In this document: piece after piece, positions 50,501 to 62,500 of the stretch | How positions within the stretch are numbered: the stretch's first letter is position 1 | How the letters are laid out: every line of letters starts with the position of its first letter | Assembly (NCBI RefSeq): GCF_003945595.2 | Contig: NW_024103452.1 | Span: 5,303,555 to 5,367,554, forward strand | Length of the DNA: 64,000 bases | Source: Pipra filicauda | Lineage: Eukaryota; Chordata; Aves; Passeriformes; Pipridae | Direction of reading: 5' to 3' | The notes under the pieces: model-generated | Database searches by the model: none | Told to the model about the DNA's origin: nothing | Seen by the model: the letters and a program-made list of their open reading frames with translations, nothing else | Translations under genes and position numbers: made by a program

Positions 50501-50800
50501 CTTCCATTCCTTCCTTTGAACTCTGCCAACAAACTACTTGACAACTATTAGAAACCCTTAGTGAGCTGTGAGATTTGCTATGGCAGTTGACTGAGCCTGC
50601 TGAAGCTCTTTCAACCCCTTAAAGAAAGCTGAATGTTGCTGCCTTGAGGATGAGAACTAAGAGGGTAACAGGCACAGTTAAGGAGGCAAGATCCAGGCTG
50701 TGTTTGTGGAAGACATTCCTGAAGAGCACTTCTTCCCAGGGAGCTGGAAGGGTCATAGCTGTAGTCACTGATGATTCAGGGAGAAACTGGTTTAATAAAA
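47509..50800. other. Unassigned DNA, purine-rich in part, no gene seen
   Basis: From about 48380 to 49400 the plus strand is A/G-rich and holds a 66-codon frame (48421-48621) with no motif. No interspersed repeat is recognised. Confidence 0.5.
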
Positions 50801-51348
50801 TCAATCATAGAATGGTTTGGGTTGGAAAGGATCTTAAAGATCATGTTGTTCCAACCACACTGCCATGGCCAGGGACACCTTCCACTAGACCAGGCTGCTC
50901 AAAGCCCCATCCAACCTGACCTTGAACTTTTCCAGGGATGGAGCAGCCACAACTTCTCTGGGCAATCTGTGCCAGGACCTCACCACTCCCGCAGTGAAGA
51001 ATTTCTGTGTAATATCTATCTAAACCTACTCTCACTCGTCCTATCACTACATGCCCTTATGAAAAGTCCTTCTACTTTCTTGTAGCCCCTTTAGGCACTG
51101 CCAGGTGCAATAAGATCCTTCCCTTATCCAGGCTGAACAAACCCAGCTCTCAGCTTGTCTTCACAGGAGTGGTGTTCCAGCCCTCTGAGCATCTCTGTGG
51201 CCTCCTCTGGGCTCACTCCAGCAACAACATGTCCTTCTCATGTCAGGGTCCCCAGAGCTGGACACATTGTTCCAGGTGAGGTCTCACAAGAACAGAGTAG
51301 AGGAGGGGGAATAACTTCTTTTGATGCAGCCCAGGATATGGTTGGCTG
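50801..51348 (-). mobile_element. CR1 LINE, 3' end
   Basis: CR1 in minus orientation beginning with a very short terminal repeat (tcaatcatagaatggttt), then 'ttgggttggaaaggatctta', 'ccactagaccaggctgctc', 'ccagggatggagcagcc', 'ccctttaggcactgcc', 'tccaggctgaacaaaccc', and 'gatgcagcccaggatatggt' at the 5' side. The part right of about 51150 is the antisense of the ORF2 C-terminus and is frame-broken. Homology ends abruptly near 51348, where unrelated GC-richer DNA begins. Confidence 0.92.
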
Positions 51349-51770
51349 ACAATCAGTAATCGCAGCCCTCATACTCTTATCTTTCCCCTGGGAGCAACAA
51401 CAAGCTTTGCTTTTCCAAGTTGGGCAGAGAGGTCGTGACCTTCCTGGTGCCCCCAGCACCTCCTGGTGCCCTGCCCAGCTGTCTGCTGGGGGCGCTGCCG
51501 AATGGTCACCGCAGCAAATCTCTCCTTGGTACAAAGGTACCCGGGGGTTAAAGTGCTAAGGCAGTGCCATGAACACAGCCATATTTTGTGAAGCTTATTC
51601 GTATATTCTATCATCCTTCAAGTTCCCTGGATATTTTTGTAATGTTTTGGAAACAAACAGCAAATATCTATCCAAGGAGTCCTGCGTCCTGCGCTGCAGA
51701 GTCAGGAATACCGCTCAATTTCGTCCAGCTGGTGCTCCTTGCGACAGAGCAGGGACACTGCTCTGTTTGT
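51349..51770. other. Unassigned GC-richer block next to a CR1 end
   Basis: Starts where CR1 homology stops. It contains a CpG-bearing core (gggggcgctgccgaatgg, about 51487-51504) and a second GC-richer stretch at about 51680-51760. The composition differs from the neighbouring AT-rich DNA. It may be another retroelement piece, or part of a rearranged CR1. I recognise no protein in any frame: the minus-strand frames of 98 and 81 codons end in different frames and partly run through the CR1. Confidence 0.4.
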
Positions 51771-52594
51771 TTTTAAATATTAGAGGAGACACTTTGACTA
51801 TCATCTCACCAGATAAACATTTGGCCTTTTTTTGTACTGAGAGAAGAGTTTCCTTGATGCAACAGCAGATTGTGTAGCCATGCTCAAAGGCCCAGGAGGT
51901 GATAATGATTTAAAGTATCTGCCATAAACAATCACTTAGCCACAGCCAGGGGCAAGGGAGAAGAAAACATCAACGAAGTGAGAAGTGTCAGATTCCATCC
52001 TGGCAGGGGGTGGGAAAGAGATAACATCCTCTAGGCCACAGTATCTGCCCATAAACACCCCATTTGAATTGGTCAAGTAAGCACAGAGTTGTGCTGTCCA
52101 CCTTTGGCATGGCTTCAATAAATCAGAACTACAGAAAGATGTTTGACAGGCTTTTAAATACGATGGGGAGCGCTATGCTGAGGGAGAGGATGTTTTCCTC
52201 AAAATGTAAGATTTGGATTTTTCAAAAAAGATAAACAAACAAATCAAGGAGCCCCTTTCACAGATCAGCATGAAGAAAGTAAATCTCCAGTTTTTTTAGC
52301 ACCAGTAAAAAGATACAAGTTGGGACAGTGGAAATGTTCTGAAAATATCAAAAGCGTGTATTTTGATTACAATGTTAATTTTTGCCATCTGTTTTACTAG
52401 CTGAATTTGTAGTCCAGAGTTTATTTTATCTAAAAGCCTTTTTTTTTCATTTACAGAATGTTAAAAGAAAATTTTCTGAGAACCATTTCCCCAAATACTC
52501 CTTTATGAAAAAAAAGAAAATCCCTTTACGTGTCCTGCATTTATAAGAAAAGTCCAAAACTGTCTTTGACTGGATTCACTGCCCTTCTGTGCAG
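51771..52594. other. Unassigned AT-rich DNA
   Basis: No gene or repeat recognised. Confidence 0.55.
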
Positions 52595-52642
52595 AGAGCT
52601 GCCACAGTGATGTCCTGGCTCCATCTGACTCCTTCAGTTCAG
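52595..52642 (+). other. Possible exon (D), unproven
   Basis: A 48-base GC-richer segment between an acceptor-like 'cactgcccttctgtgcag' and a donor 'TTCAG|gtaggt'. It is a multiple of three. One frame reads RAATVMSWLHLTPSVQ, another is also open, and the third has a stop. Splice-site quality is good, but the segment is short and there is no recognisable product. Confidence 0.22.
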
Positions 52643-54462
52643 GTAGGTGACACAAGGATTTGTAAGATGCACAAGGTCAGGTAGGGACATGCAATCATAT
52701 AGCAGCTAATTCCATTTTGATGCCAGCAGCAGGAGCAAAGCTAGTAGCTGACCTCCTGGAACGAAGCTAGCCAGTCACATTTTTTGGAACAAGCTTAAAT
52801 TGGTAAAGTGACCAGCACAGTGAGTAAACCAGAAACACAGACTGGATGTGTTTTGTTTCATATGATTGCAGAATTTTGATCATGTATTAAAAGTGTTATA
52901 AATAGTTTTATTGTCTCATGAAGTCATATTTCATGTCCTTTGAACTGAACAGCTTTTGCTGCCCCAGTTGGAGAAAGAATAGAATTCAATATGTTAATTA
53001 TGACAACTGATTGTAGTTATTTCTGTTATTAAATATGGGACTAATCATGTTTGATGGAAAATATTCCGTAGAAATTGAATTTACTTTGTCAAGTAGATGT
53101 ATGAGAATCAACAGATTTAATGCAGCTTTAATATTCTTTTCCACTGAAGGCAGGAAAATGAAAGCACTCCCAAGTAAATTAACAGGCAGGATGTTACTGC
53201 AGATATATTTGCTTTGATTATCAACGCAGAAGACTAGCATGAAAACTAGATGGAATTTTCTCTTCCTTCAGGGATTCCTTTACATAGAGGCTTCCCTAGG
53301 ACTCATTTCAGCTTATTCTATAATTGCATGGCTATAAATTTCCTGTCTGTCTCCTGCAAAGAATAATATGGCTACAGGCATATAGGAGGAAACCCAAAAC
53401 TACACCACACCTGCCCGGCTATACCCATAAGTAGCTGTAGATGGCTTAGATACTGACAAGTTAGTTCCTCTCCTTTACTGACAAGATTTATAGGGAAAGG
53501 GCTAGGCCCAGTGAAAGACTTCATTGTCTGCAAGTTAAATGCAGAAGTACTTCATTTTTAGATATCTTGATCTCCTGGAGAGGAAATCAGAAATGTCTTA
53601 GTACAGCAGAGATCAAATTTTCCAACAGAAAGTTTTGTGAGAATGAAGTACCTTGAAAAAGCACTGTGTGCCAGTCAGGTCATTTACACAATTACCTTAG
53701 AGAAATAGGAGCACAGGGTTGTAACCAGAAAAATCTGATACTTGACTGAAGGCTGCAAGCAGTCACCTTCTACTTCTTGCTGGTCTAAAGCTCAGGACCT
53801 TCTCCTAAAAGCAAGTGTCTACCATGCTAGTTCAGAAAACTTAGCATGACTGCAATTTTGCCTATCCAGCAAACCAGTCAGCTTTGAACACTAAAATGAA
53901 GGACAAATTTGAAAAAGCTCATAGGAAGGAATGATTCTGAGAAGAAAAGTCCTAAAGGTTCCACAACCTCAGTATGTGCTAAGCTGAAGGGTGTCAAAGA
54001 TGATTTAATGAGAGCAACATGAAAAACAATATGTGGTTTGTTTGCTCCTGTATTTTTATGTTATCTAACAGTACTGTCATTATCAGGGAACCCTGTGGCT
54101 AGTAAGGTGTTGCAAATACATCATGGATGCCTCATGTGAACAGCTCAGGATTCGGAGGTTCACCCCTCTGTTTATGTAAGAAGTCAACGAGGAGGTGTTA
54201 CTGTTACCAGGGCTAACTCAGCTGTCCTGGGTGATGGAACGAGTTTGTCTGTGTGTGTTAAATGCCCTTTGAGAAATAAGTCTTTCAGAGGAGTCTGCTG
54301 GAAGGTTATGCATAGCTGCAAGATGACACTTTGTATAGGGAAGAAGTGCTAAGGTGTGATGTTTGGGTAGCTTAGGGTGTCAACAGCCTTCATATAAGAA
54401 TCTTTAAACTCTATGAACAAGCAAAGGTACTTCAAGGTGCCTGTATTATTCTCCTTAAGTAT
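52643..54462. other. Unassigned AT-rich DNA
   Basis: No gene or repeat that I can support. Short frames at 52998-53240 overlap on opposite strands. Confidence 0.55.
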
Positions 54463-54944
54463 CCAGCTCTGGGGTCCCCAGCACAGGACAGGAAGGATGT
54501 CGACCTGTTGGAGCAAACCCACCAAGATGATTAGAGGGATGGAGCATCTTTCCTATGAGAAATGTTAAGAGAATTGGGATTGTTCAGCCTGGAAAAGAGA
54601 AGGCTACAGGACAACCTAATTGCAGCAGTCCAGTACCTGAAGAGACCCTACAAGAAAGATGGGGAGAGACTATTTACAAGAGCATGTAGTGGCAGGACAA
54701 GGGGGAATGGCTCCAAACTGAAAGACAGTAGGTTTAGATAACAAATTCTTTATTGTGAGAGTGATAAGGCACTGGAAAGGGTTGTCCAGAGAAGTTGTGG
54801 CTGCTGCATTACTTAAAGTGTGACTTTGAGCAACTCGGTCTGGTGGAAAGTGTTTAGCAGGGGTTTGGAATTAAGTCATCTTTATGGTCCCTTCCAACCC
54901 AAGCCATTCTATTATTCTATGATTCTCTGTTTCTATGATTCTTA
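54463..54944 (+). mobile_element. CR1 LINE, 3' end
   Basis: CR1 in plus orientation: 'ccagctctggggtccccagc', 'gacctgttggagcaaaccc', 'gattgttcagcctggaaaag', 'caggacaagggggaatggct', 'ttgtccagagaagttgtgg', 'cccttccaacccaagcc' and an extended terminal repeat (attctattattctatgattc and further units to 54944). The start corresponds to the ORF2 C-terminal 'LQLWGPQ' region. No intact frame. Confidence 0.93.
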
Positions 54945-55110
54945 GATCTAGCTTTGAAGCTGTATGAAGGTTATGGTAGAAAGCCCTCTAGTGCTTGGTA
55001 TGTTTTTTCATGCCATTAATACCATTTTGGGGTCAACAAGAGCCTTGATCCTAATTATCCATTCCAGTGACTGCATGAAGCACTGATAAACCTCACTCTC
55101 TTCACTCTCA
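54945..55110. other. Spacer between two CR1 copies
   Basis: About 165 bases of unassigned sequence separate two CR1 3' ends in the same orientation. Confidence 0.5.
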
Positions 55111-55375
55111 TGACCAGTGACAGTACTCAGCATGAAGCTAAGTCAGTGGAGATTTAGGTTAGCTATCAGGAAAAGGTTTTCACCCAGAGTGTGGTTGAGC
55201 ACTGAAACGGGGTCCTAAAGTACTAAAACAGTACCAATCCTGTCTGAGCTAAAGTCTTTGGACAACTCTCTCAGGCACATGGTGTGCACAGGATGTCCTG
55301 TCCAGAGCCAGGAGTTGGACTTGATGATCTTGATGTGTCCCTTCCAACTCAGCATAATTTATGATTCTATTATTT
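55111..55375 (+). mobile_element. CR1 LINE, short 3' end of another subtype
   Basis: CR1 in plus orientation: 'gcatgaagctaagtcagtgg', 'tttaggttagctatcagg', 'cacccagagtgtggttg', 'ctcaggcacatggtgtgcac', 'ggagttggacttgatgatct', 'cccttccaactcagcat' and a terminal repeat (atgattctattatt). The 'ctcaggcacatggtgtg' and 'caactcag' variants separate it from the neighbour at 54463-54944, so this is an independent insertion and not a tandem duplicate. Confidence 0.9.
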
Positions 55376-56550
55376 CCATGTCCTGCAAAATACTTTAAAA
55401 ACCTGACACTTCAGAGCAGCAGCATAATATCCTGATCCTTAAAGCAGCACTTTAGTGTCACACAGTTTAATAATAAGCTAGTGTCTTTTATCATCCTCTC
55501 TTCTCTCATCCTTTCTAAGGAATTTTCACTAAACATGTTCCAGTTCTGCTGTCAGAAAAGTCATCATCCAAAATTAATGGAGAAGCTCATGCAAAGGCTG
55601 TCCAGTGAATTAAGTATCAAATATTGATGTGTTTTTCTTATCAGAAGAGAAAACAGCTTGATTGAAAAAAAATCGATAGCACATATTCCTCCAGAAACCA
55701 GTTTGTTTGTCAGGTCACACAGCAGTGCAATCACCTCTCATCTTCTGATAAAGTCACAGATTCATCTCCTTTATCATCAGCTGTCTAAAGGTTAGGTATC
55801 TGGCCTCAGCTCATCAGCTGGGCTCCCCCAGTAGTCTCTGATGAAAGACAGACTTCCTCTTCATGCCTTATACACATCTGTCCTTGGAGAAGATTAATTG
55901 TCCTTTGTAGGTGACTGCCTTTTCATAAACTACAGAGTCCTGACATGGCTTAAACTCAAGGCCTAGCCCCTAGATAGCTGAAATGAGGTGAGATGTATCT
56001 CACCTCCACACAGGGGACATGACTTCCTACTTCTATTTCTGTTCTTTCAACCTTCTGTAAGTCATGCCAAGAACTTTTATTCTTCCCTGAGTGCCCATTG
56101 AAAACACAGGGACAGACATTTGTCTTGAAGGAATGCTATTCACTGCAGTTGGACAATCCTGATCCAAGCAAAACAACCCAAGCTCAGAAAACTCTGCCTC
56201 TCCTTCTGTGTGGCACCTTCAGGTTTGCTGGCTTTCAGTCTCTGCAAATCTGTTCCTTTTTGACAGTGACAGAAAACCTTCTTAACCCTGTGCATTATGA
56301 AAAGGAACAACAACAAAGGCCCCAGTAGAGCCCCAAAAGAAAAGAAGATAGTTTTGATAGTGAACTCTGAGATAATCCCATGAAAAGGGTCCTGCTGTAT
56401 CCTTTCAAATCTCCTATCTTTCTGTTGTCTTGGAGAGAGGGAGTGTGGATATTCATGGATCCCATTGTCCAGGAATCTGTCATTCAGATATGCATGGTAC
56501 TACCCCCTCAGGGACAGTCTCAAGCAACTGTGAGCTAAAGGAGGATTTAA
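55376..56550. other. Unassigned DNA, no gene seen
   Basis: No gene or interspersed repeat recognised. The 76-codon frame at 56098-56328 lacks any motif. Confidence 0.55.
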
Positions 56551-56596
56551 GGTGGTTTGTTTTTTGGGGGGTTTTTTTTGTTGGTTTTTTTTTTTT
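56551..56596. repeat. T/G low-complexity run
   Basis: Short run of T and G homopolymers (ggtttgttttttggggggtt and following T12). Simple sequence without other structure. Confidence 0.8.
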
Positions 56597-59500
56597 AAGG
56601 AAAAACTGCCTCAGGGGTCTAGAGACCTCAGGGGTCTTTCAGAAGAAAGAATTCGAAAACTTACATATTTTCTTCCATTAACACCTGGACTTTTCTGCAT
56701 GCCTGATAAGTAAGGTAAAGTTTAAAATCTGTAATCTCTTTCAAGATCATGGATGACAAGCTCAGTAGATGTAATTGAATGCTATTTTTCTGTGAACCTA
56801 TATACTATTTCTTCAGTTTGCTATTTTACGACTTTAATGGCCTTCCATATTTTAGATTTCAGTGATAAATATAAATATATTTTTTAAGGTTAAAGTCTGA
56901 TGATCTGTATAAATTGGGTGGTGGGTTGTTGGTTGATTGGTTTTCTTGTTTTTTTTCTATTTCTGACAGAGTGACAAGCATTGTTTCTCGTTGGCTTTTG
57001 TGATTGATTTTCAGCAGCACTGAAAGTGCTCCATGCTTTTAATGAGTCAGCCACATATTTATTTTAGGTACTTAACTTCTGGCATCCAACTTTGAATACC
57101 TTGTTCAAGGATCAAAGTCACTGAATTTGACAGATTCAACTCAGTTTTTTTACTGAAGGTTTTATGCTATTACACAATTTATGTGCACTATGTTGGTGAA
57201 ACAGGTAAAAACACGTTCTTATAGAGAAAATTGAGCAGAATAAAACTTTGGCTGCTGAGGAGGCAGGAAGAGATCTGTGACTCCCAGTTCTAGTTTCAAG
57301 CCAAATCTGGTGGCTCATTCTGCTGCTCCTTCAACCTGTTTCCCAGAGGGAATAGGTGTTTCTTTCCTCCTTCAGATCTCACTCCCTGCTCCCAGCACAT
57401 GTACCACCAAGTATGTGAGGTCACGAACATGATGTCGTGCAGTTACTGGGTTAGCCAGAGTCTCACCCTGTACTTGTGCAGGTCTTGGAGCACTACAAAA
57501 GCACTATGGAAGAGAGACATAGGCCTTGCCTGATGAGAATGTCCCACAAGACCACTTCAGACACAAGAAGCGGAAGATGATGATAAATGGGAATGGTTCC
57601 AGGAGAAAGAGAAAACAGGAGATGAACATGGAATTATCTGCTGACCACAGTTGACTCTGAGGAAAGTTATTTCCAGGAAGATCAGGGTGTTGGGGAAAGC
57701 AGGGGAAGGGGAAGGGAAAAGTGAGTGAGCAAAGTAACACACAAGAAAGAGAGGAATCTTTATGGAGACACTCCAGAAGGGAGAGGGGGAAGAGGAACAG
57801 GCAGATTCTTGCCTGACAGCAAGCAGCATTTCAGTTAAAACTCTACCCTTGTTAGACAGCAGAATTTTCAACAGAAGAAACCTAAACACCCATTTTCATT
57901 GTTTCCATTGCTCACGTCACTCCTGATTTAAACATCAGCCTTTTCCTGCGGCAGGATAAATGTAAGCTACTAAGCAAACTGTGGTTAAAGAACCCCACTA
58001 AACTGAAATAGAGAAAACTTAGATCACAGGGTCTGTTGGTATTGTTTTCTGAGCATTCACCTTCTCTTCCCATGTAGTTCAAAAATAGGGATATCATTCT
58101 GTGTTTGAGATAATAAAGAGCTTGCTCGAAGGCAGACATCAGCTCAAAAAAATATCTGCCTAAGCATGGTTAGCACACTTTTGCTCTGGGGCTGCCTCTG
58201 TCAACTCAAAGGACAGGTAGAGCCAGATCACAACAAACTACACCCATCTCTGTACTACACAGTACTACATAAACTTCTTAACTGTACTACTGCATCTACC
58301 CTACAGTAAAATTTATTACCTAGTAACTCTGTTTTCTTATTGATGGTTCCTTCACAGCTGGGGTCTCCAGGGTGAGCTTTGATAGAAGTTCTCCCTTTAA
58401 TGGGCAACTTCATTGTGTCTCACCCTTTCTGGTGAACTAAGCCTCCAATAAAGTCTTTCACTCAGTGGAAAACAAATAGGTCTCCCCCTTTAGTCAGCTG
58501 CCTCAACACATGAAGGGACAAAATATCTCTGAGAACTTTGGATCTCTGTCAAAATACACCAAGTTTGACAAATGGATTCAAAAGGTATTGTGGGGAAGGG
58601 GATGAGACAAAATGTGTAGATATACATGAGTGATCCCATAAACTCTCTTTTCTTAAAAGACTAAGCTAACCCATCAATTTGTTACTATCTGAAGCTTTCT
58701 TCTACCTAGTCCAGGGATCTTCTTTGCAGTCAAGAGTAAAACCTTCTGACCTTAAGCCACCTCCCTGAATAACAACTGACCTGTACAGCTAATCCTTCAA
58801 TTTTATGAGCTGACCAAAATAAAGCCATAATTATGCTATTTGTATTTCTCTGTTCTACAATTTTAGGCCATCCTTAAAAGACATTTGCCAGATGTTTGAG
58901 TACGATGCTATGTGCTTATGGACAAAATCATTTTCCAAAAGGTGAAAAATAAAGACAAAAATAATTCACCTTTCTAAAGGCAACATTTTCACCTACAAAA
59001 TGGCATATTATTTAACATGTTGTCTTATTTCCAAGGATTCATAGCTTTTGTCCTTCATCAGATTTAGTTTTACAGCCAATATTGTGGTTATAGTGTTGTG
59101 CTAGAAGCTGTGCAAACACAAACAAGAAAACAGATCTTACTCTCTTAGCAGGGAAATGGTTGATAATTTCCCTGCACATCCCAGAGAGAGACAGGATCAT
59201 AATCCAAGTATTTATTTCCATGTGACCAGCTAGTTAATAACATAGCTCAACATTATGTTCAAAACAGTAGAGCAAAGGAGAAATAATAAAACTTCATCAT
59301 GTTTTTAAACAATGATTCCTTGGTGTTTGTGACTGGACCAAGCTGATAAAATCTGCACAGAAAATCTTCCAAGAGTTTAGGGATACATGCTGGACACTCT
59401 TTCAAGAAAACCTATTCACCTGCAGCCCATGGTACAGCACTGTGTACATGAGTTTGGGCATGAGGACAGCACAGATACTTCAGCATCCTACCTAAGCAGC

Positions 59501-62500
59501 TCTGATGCTCAGCAGGGCTGAGGTCAGTAACGCTCAGCTAACACAGATCTGCTGTACCCATCTCTGAACCCAGCTCTGGGGACTTCAGCATCGTTCTCTT
59601 TCAAGAAAGAACAAATCCTATCCATCCAACCAAAGCGAAATGGCCTCAGAAGGGGGAAACAGATATTACTTCTGTAGAAGATGAGTGCTGGGATCCTTGC
59701 AGACAGGACTAAATTGTTTGGTGTGAAACCAAAAGGTTTTACAGAATGTGAGCTGTTGGAGACCACCACCTCCCGACCAACAGTATGGGGAGCGCTAGGC
59801 TCACTTTGTACTTTAGCATGTAGTTAATATAAATGTAATTCTTTGAAACAAACTGGTATTTTGGGGGCCTTGATACATTGTTCCTTACACATTTAAAGCT
59901 TCACACGTTTAGCTCAGAGGGATAGTAAATAAGTTGTTAAATTGCCCATGGCACACTTTGGCTGTAAATGTTATGTACTGATACTTTACAGATTAAAAAT
60001 GTCACTGCAATTTCAGCTGTGAGGAGAAGCAGTTTCCTCCCAACAGTATAAATGACATTTTTACCCTGAAGAAGAAAGGAGTTGTTGTTCTGCTGTTATA
60101 AAGTAGCCATGGGAGGAGGGGAAGAAAGCATGTTGGGGAAAAATAAGGTTAAATGACATAGAACTGGCCAAGGGGGATGCTAACATCTATTTTATTGTGA
60201 TTTTCTATGAAAGGCTTCTGTCTTTTGTCATTCCTCCCTTTCTGTGAGGAGTAATGTCTCCATTTCATTGCTTTTGTAAAAAATCTGTTTCCTCAGGGAT
60301 TACTCTGGTAACACACTGGCAGGTTATCTACAAGATAACTAGAAGTACAGAAATTGAGAAGTATGTCTAGCAATTATAATTTAAAACTTAGAACTATGAT
60401 CATAATAACAATAGTGTGTTTGTGGCCATTTCCTTTTTGTATTTCTCTCTCAGTACCAAAAAGCAGAAATTTAAAATGTCCTTGCTTAATATAATAGTGG
60501 TTCTATTTTTATCCCAATAATGTCAGTGGTGATTTCTCTTTGGCTTCTATGAGAACAAAAGCATAAAATTGTACATTTTTTAAAATGTCTCTAAATGTGT
60601 CTTTTCACATTTTTAACTTATGGAAAAGAATGGGAGCTACAAATAGGAAAACTCCAAATTCAAATAGTTATTTCTTTTCCTGTCGCTCTAGTCATGTATT
60701 CCCAATGTTTTGCCTAGCTTAAAACAAACACCTTTCTAGTTTCAAGACAGTTTCCAACAGAAGCCCAAAATAAGCAGTGTAGAAGAAAGAACACAGGGGC
60801 AATTGTAGACTGAGCAGATGGGAAGAGAAAACGCCTAAAAGACAGAGGTGAAGGAAATGCCTAAGATAGTCTCCTATTTCAGTTTTCAGAGGATTTTCCA
60901 AGCTTCCCCACAGTGTTAGTCAGCACCCCATCATTTCTCTTCTTCATATGGTAACAGCTAACTCTGAAAAACACATTTTCTCCACTAGTTAGAAAAAGGC
61001 AACTCTACCAGCCCTTCATGGCGACACTAAATGTCAAATACACCTTCATTCCCACGTGGTCTGCCCAGCCTTCCAGGAAGGTAGCCAAGTGGAAAGGTTT
61101 GTTCTAGCAAATATGTGTCAAGGACAAACAGCTCAGTCTCTTTGGGAGAGTCCTCAATGCTTTTCATCCCCAGGGAAATAACATTTAAAAAAAAAAAATA
61201 AATTATTTCTTTCACAGGGGGACTTGACTATTATTTGAACCTCCAGCATACTGGTAAGAAGGATATCAGAGTTTGTTAGGGCGCATTAGGTTTGAGCTGA
61301 TCACATTTGAAAAACCTTGATCAGCTTTGGCATTGCTGTCAGCTATGGCATATTACTGTTAATTATCAAATTTCATTTATTCTAAGGCAGCAGCTGTCAA
61401 GATAAATTCGAATTTGCAGCAACTACTACAATTGTGTTGATTTTCCCTCCAGTGGTGGAGTTTCTTTAAAAGAGTAATTTCCAGTTTCTTAGGGGACTTA
61501 AACAAAAAGACATGACTGGGGATGAGAGCACTGCCCTGCACTCTCACCTGTGTGACAGACTCGCTGCCAGAAATCCAGGGAAGTATTCTGGGCTTCATTT
61601 TCTCACCTGTAAAACACTGATATTTGGCTCCCTTCCGCACGTGGTGCAGACTGGAGTCTCCCATACATGGAGAGCTTGGAGGGAAGCTTGGGCAATCTCA
61701 AGTGTATCTTGTACTAGGTAGCACAATCCTTCTACTAATTTGTGCTTTTTGTTGGCTGGACACTACTATCACTTCATTTTCCTAATTTCAAAAGATTTTA
61801 TCTGCTGTTTGTAATCCCTTGTAGAGATGGCTAGCCTGTACAGCCAACTTGTGACAGTGTACATCACAGGGGTCAAATCTGAAACTTTTTCAATTCACTT
61901 TCAGTATGTATAATGTGTAAAAAGTAATTTCTATTTGAAAATTTCACGACAGGACTTGTATCATACTTTGTACACATATGCAAGACCTCCATAAACTTTA
62001 GAGCTATACAGTGGTGTAACCTACATGCAACCTTCACACAGCTTCTAAAGACAGATATAAAACACATGTGCTTTTAAATTTTATATTATACTGTACTGAG
62101 AAGCAGGCTATATATGTTTGACCAATTAGTGACGTTTCAGTCAGCTGTGCTTAGTTAACATGTCATTAAATGGCCAGCAACCACCACATAAGTGCAGATT
62201 GTGAGGATTTGATTATACTTCTCTTTAGTCAAACAAAGTTTTGTCAGAGCTTTGATGTACCCCTAACTTTCTGATGGTTTCCATATTTACACCAGAAGGC
62301 ACAGCAATTCTCAAACTGCTGCTCAACTCCCTAAGGAATTGCCACTTTGGACACCTGCAGTGCTCTCCAATAGGTTTATCCTTTCTCCAGCTACTGACTC
62401 TTAAGTGGATTGAATTTAACATGAACATTTACTAAGAAAAGTATATCGAGAGATAACATTACTGCTACTATAACCTAATCAATGGCAGAAGAGATTTTTC

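Noticed and set aside
62302..62322. 'cagcaattctcaaactgctg', similar to the hAT terminus at 20723
   Set aside because: No matching inverted end was found at a plausible distance, so a single degenerate terminus is not enough.
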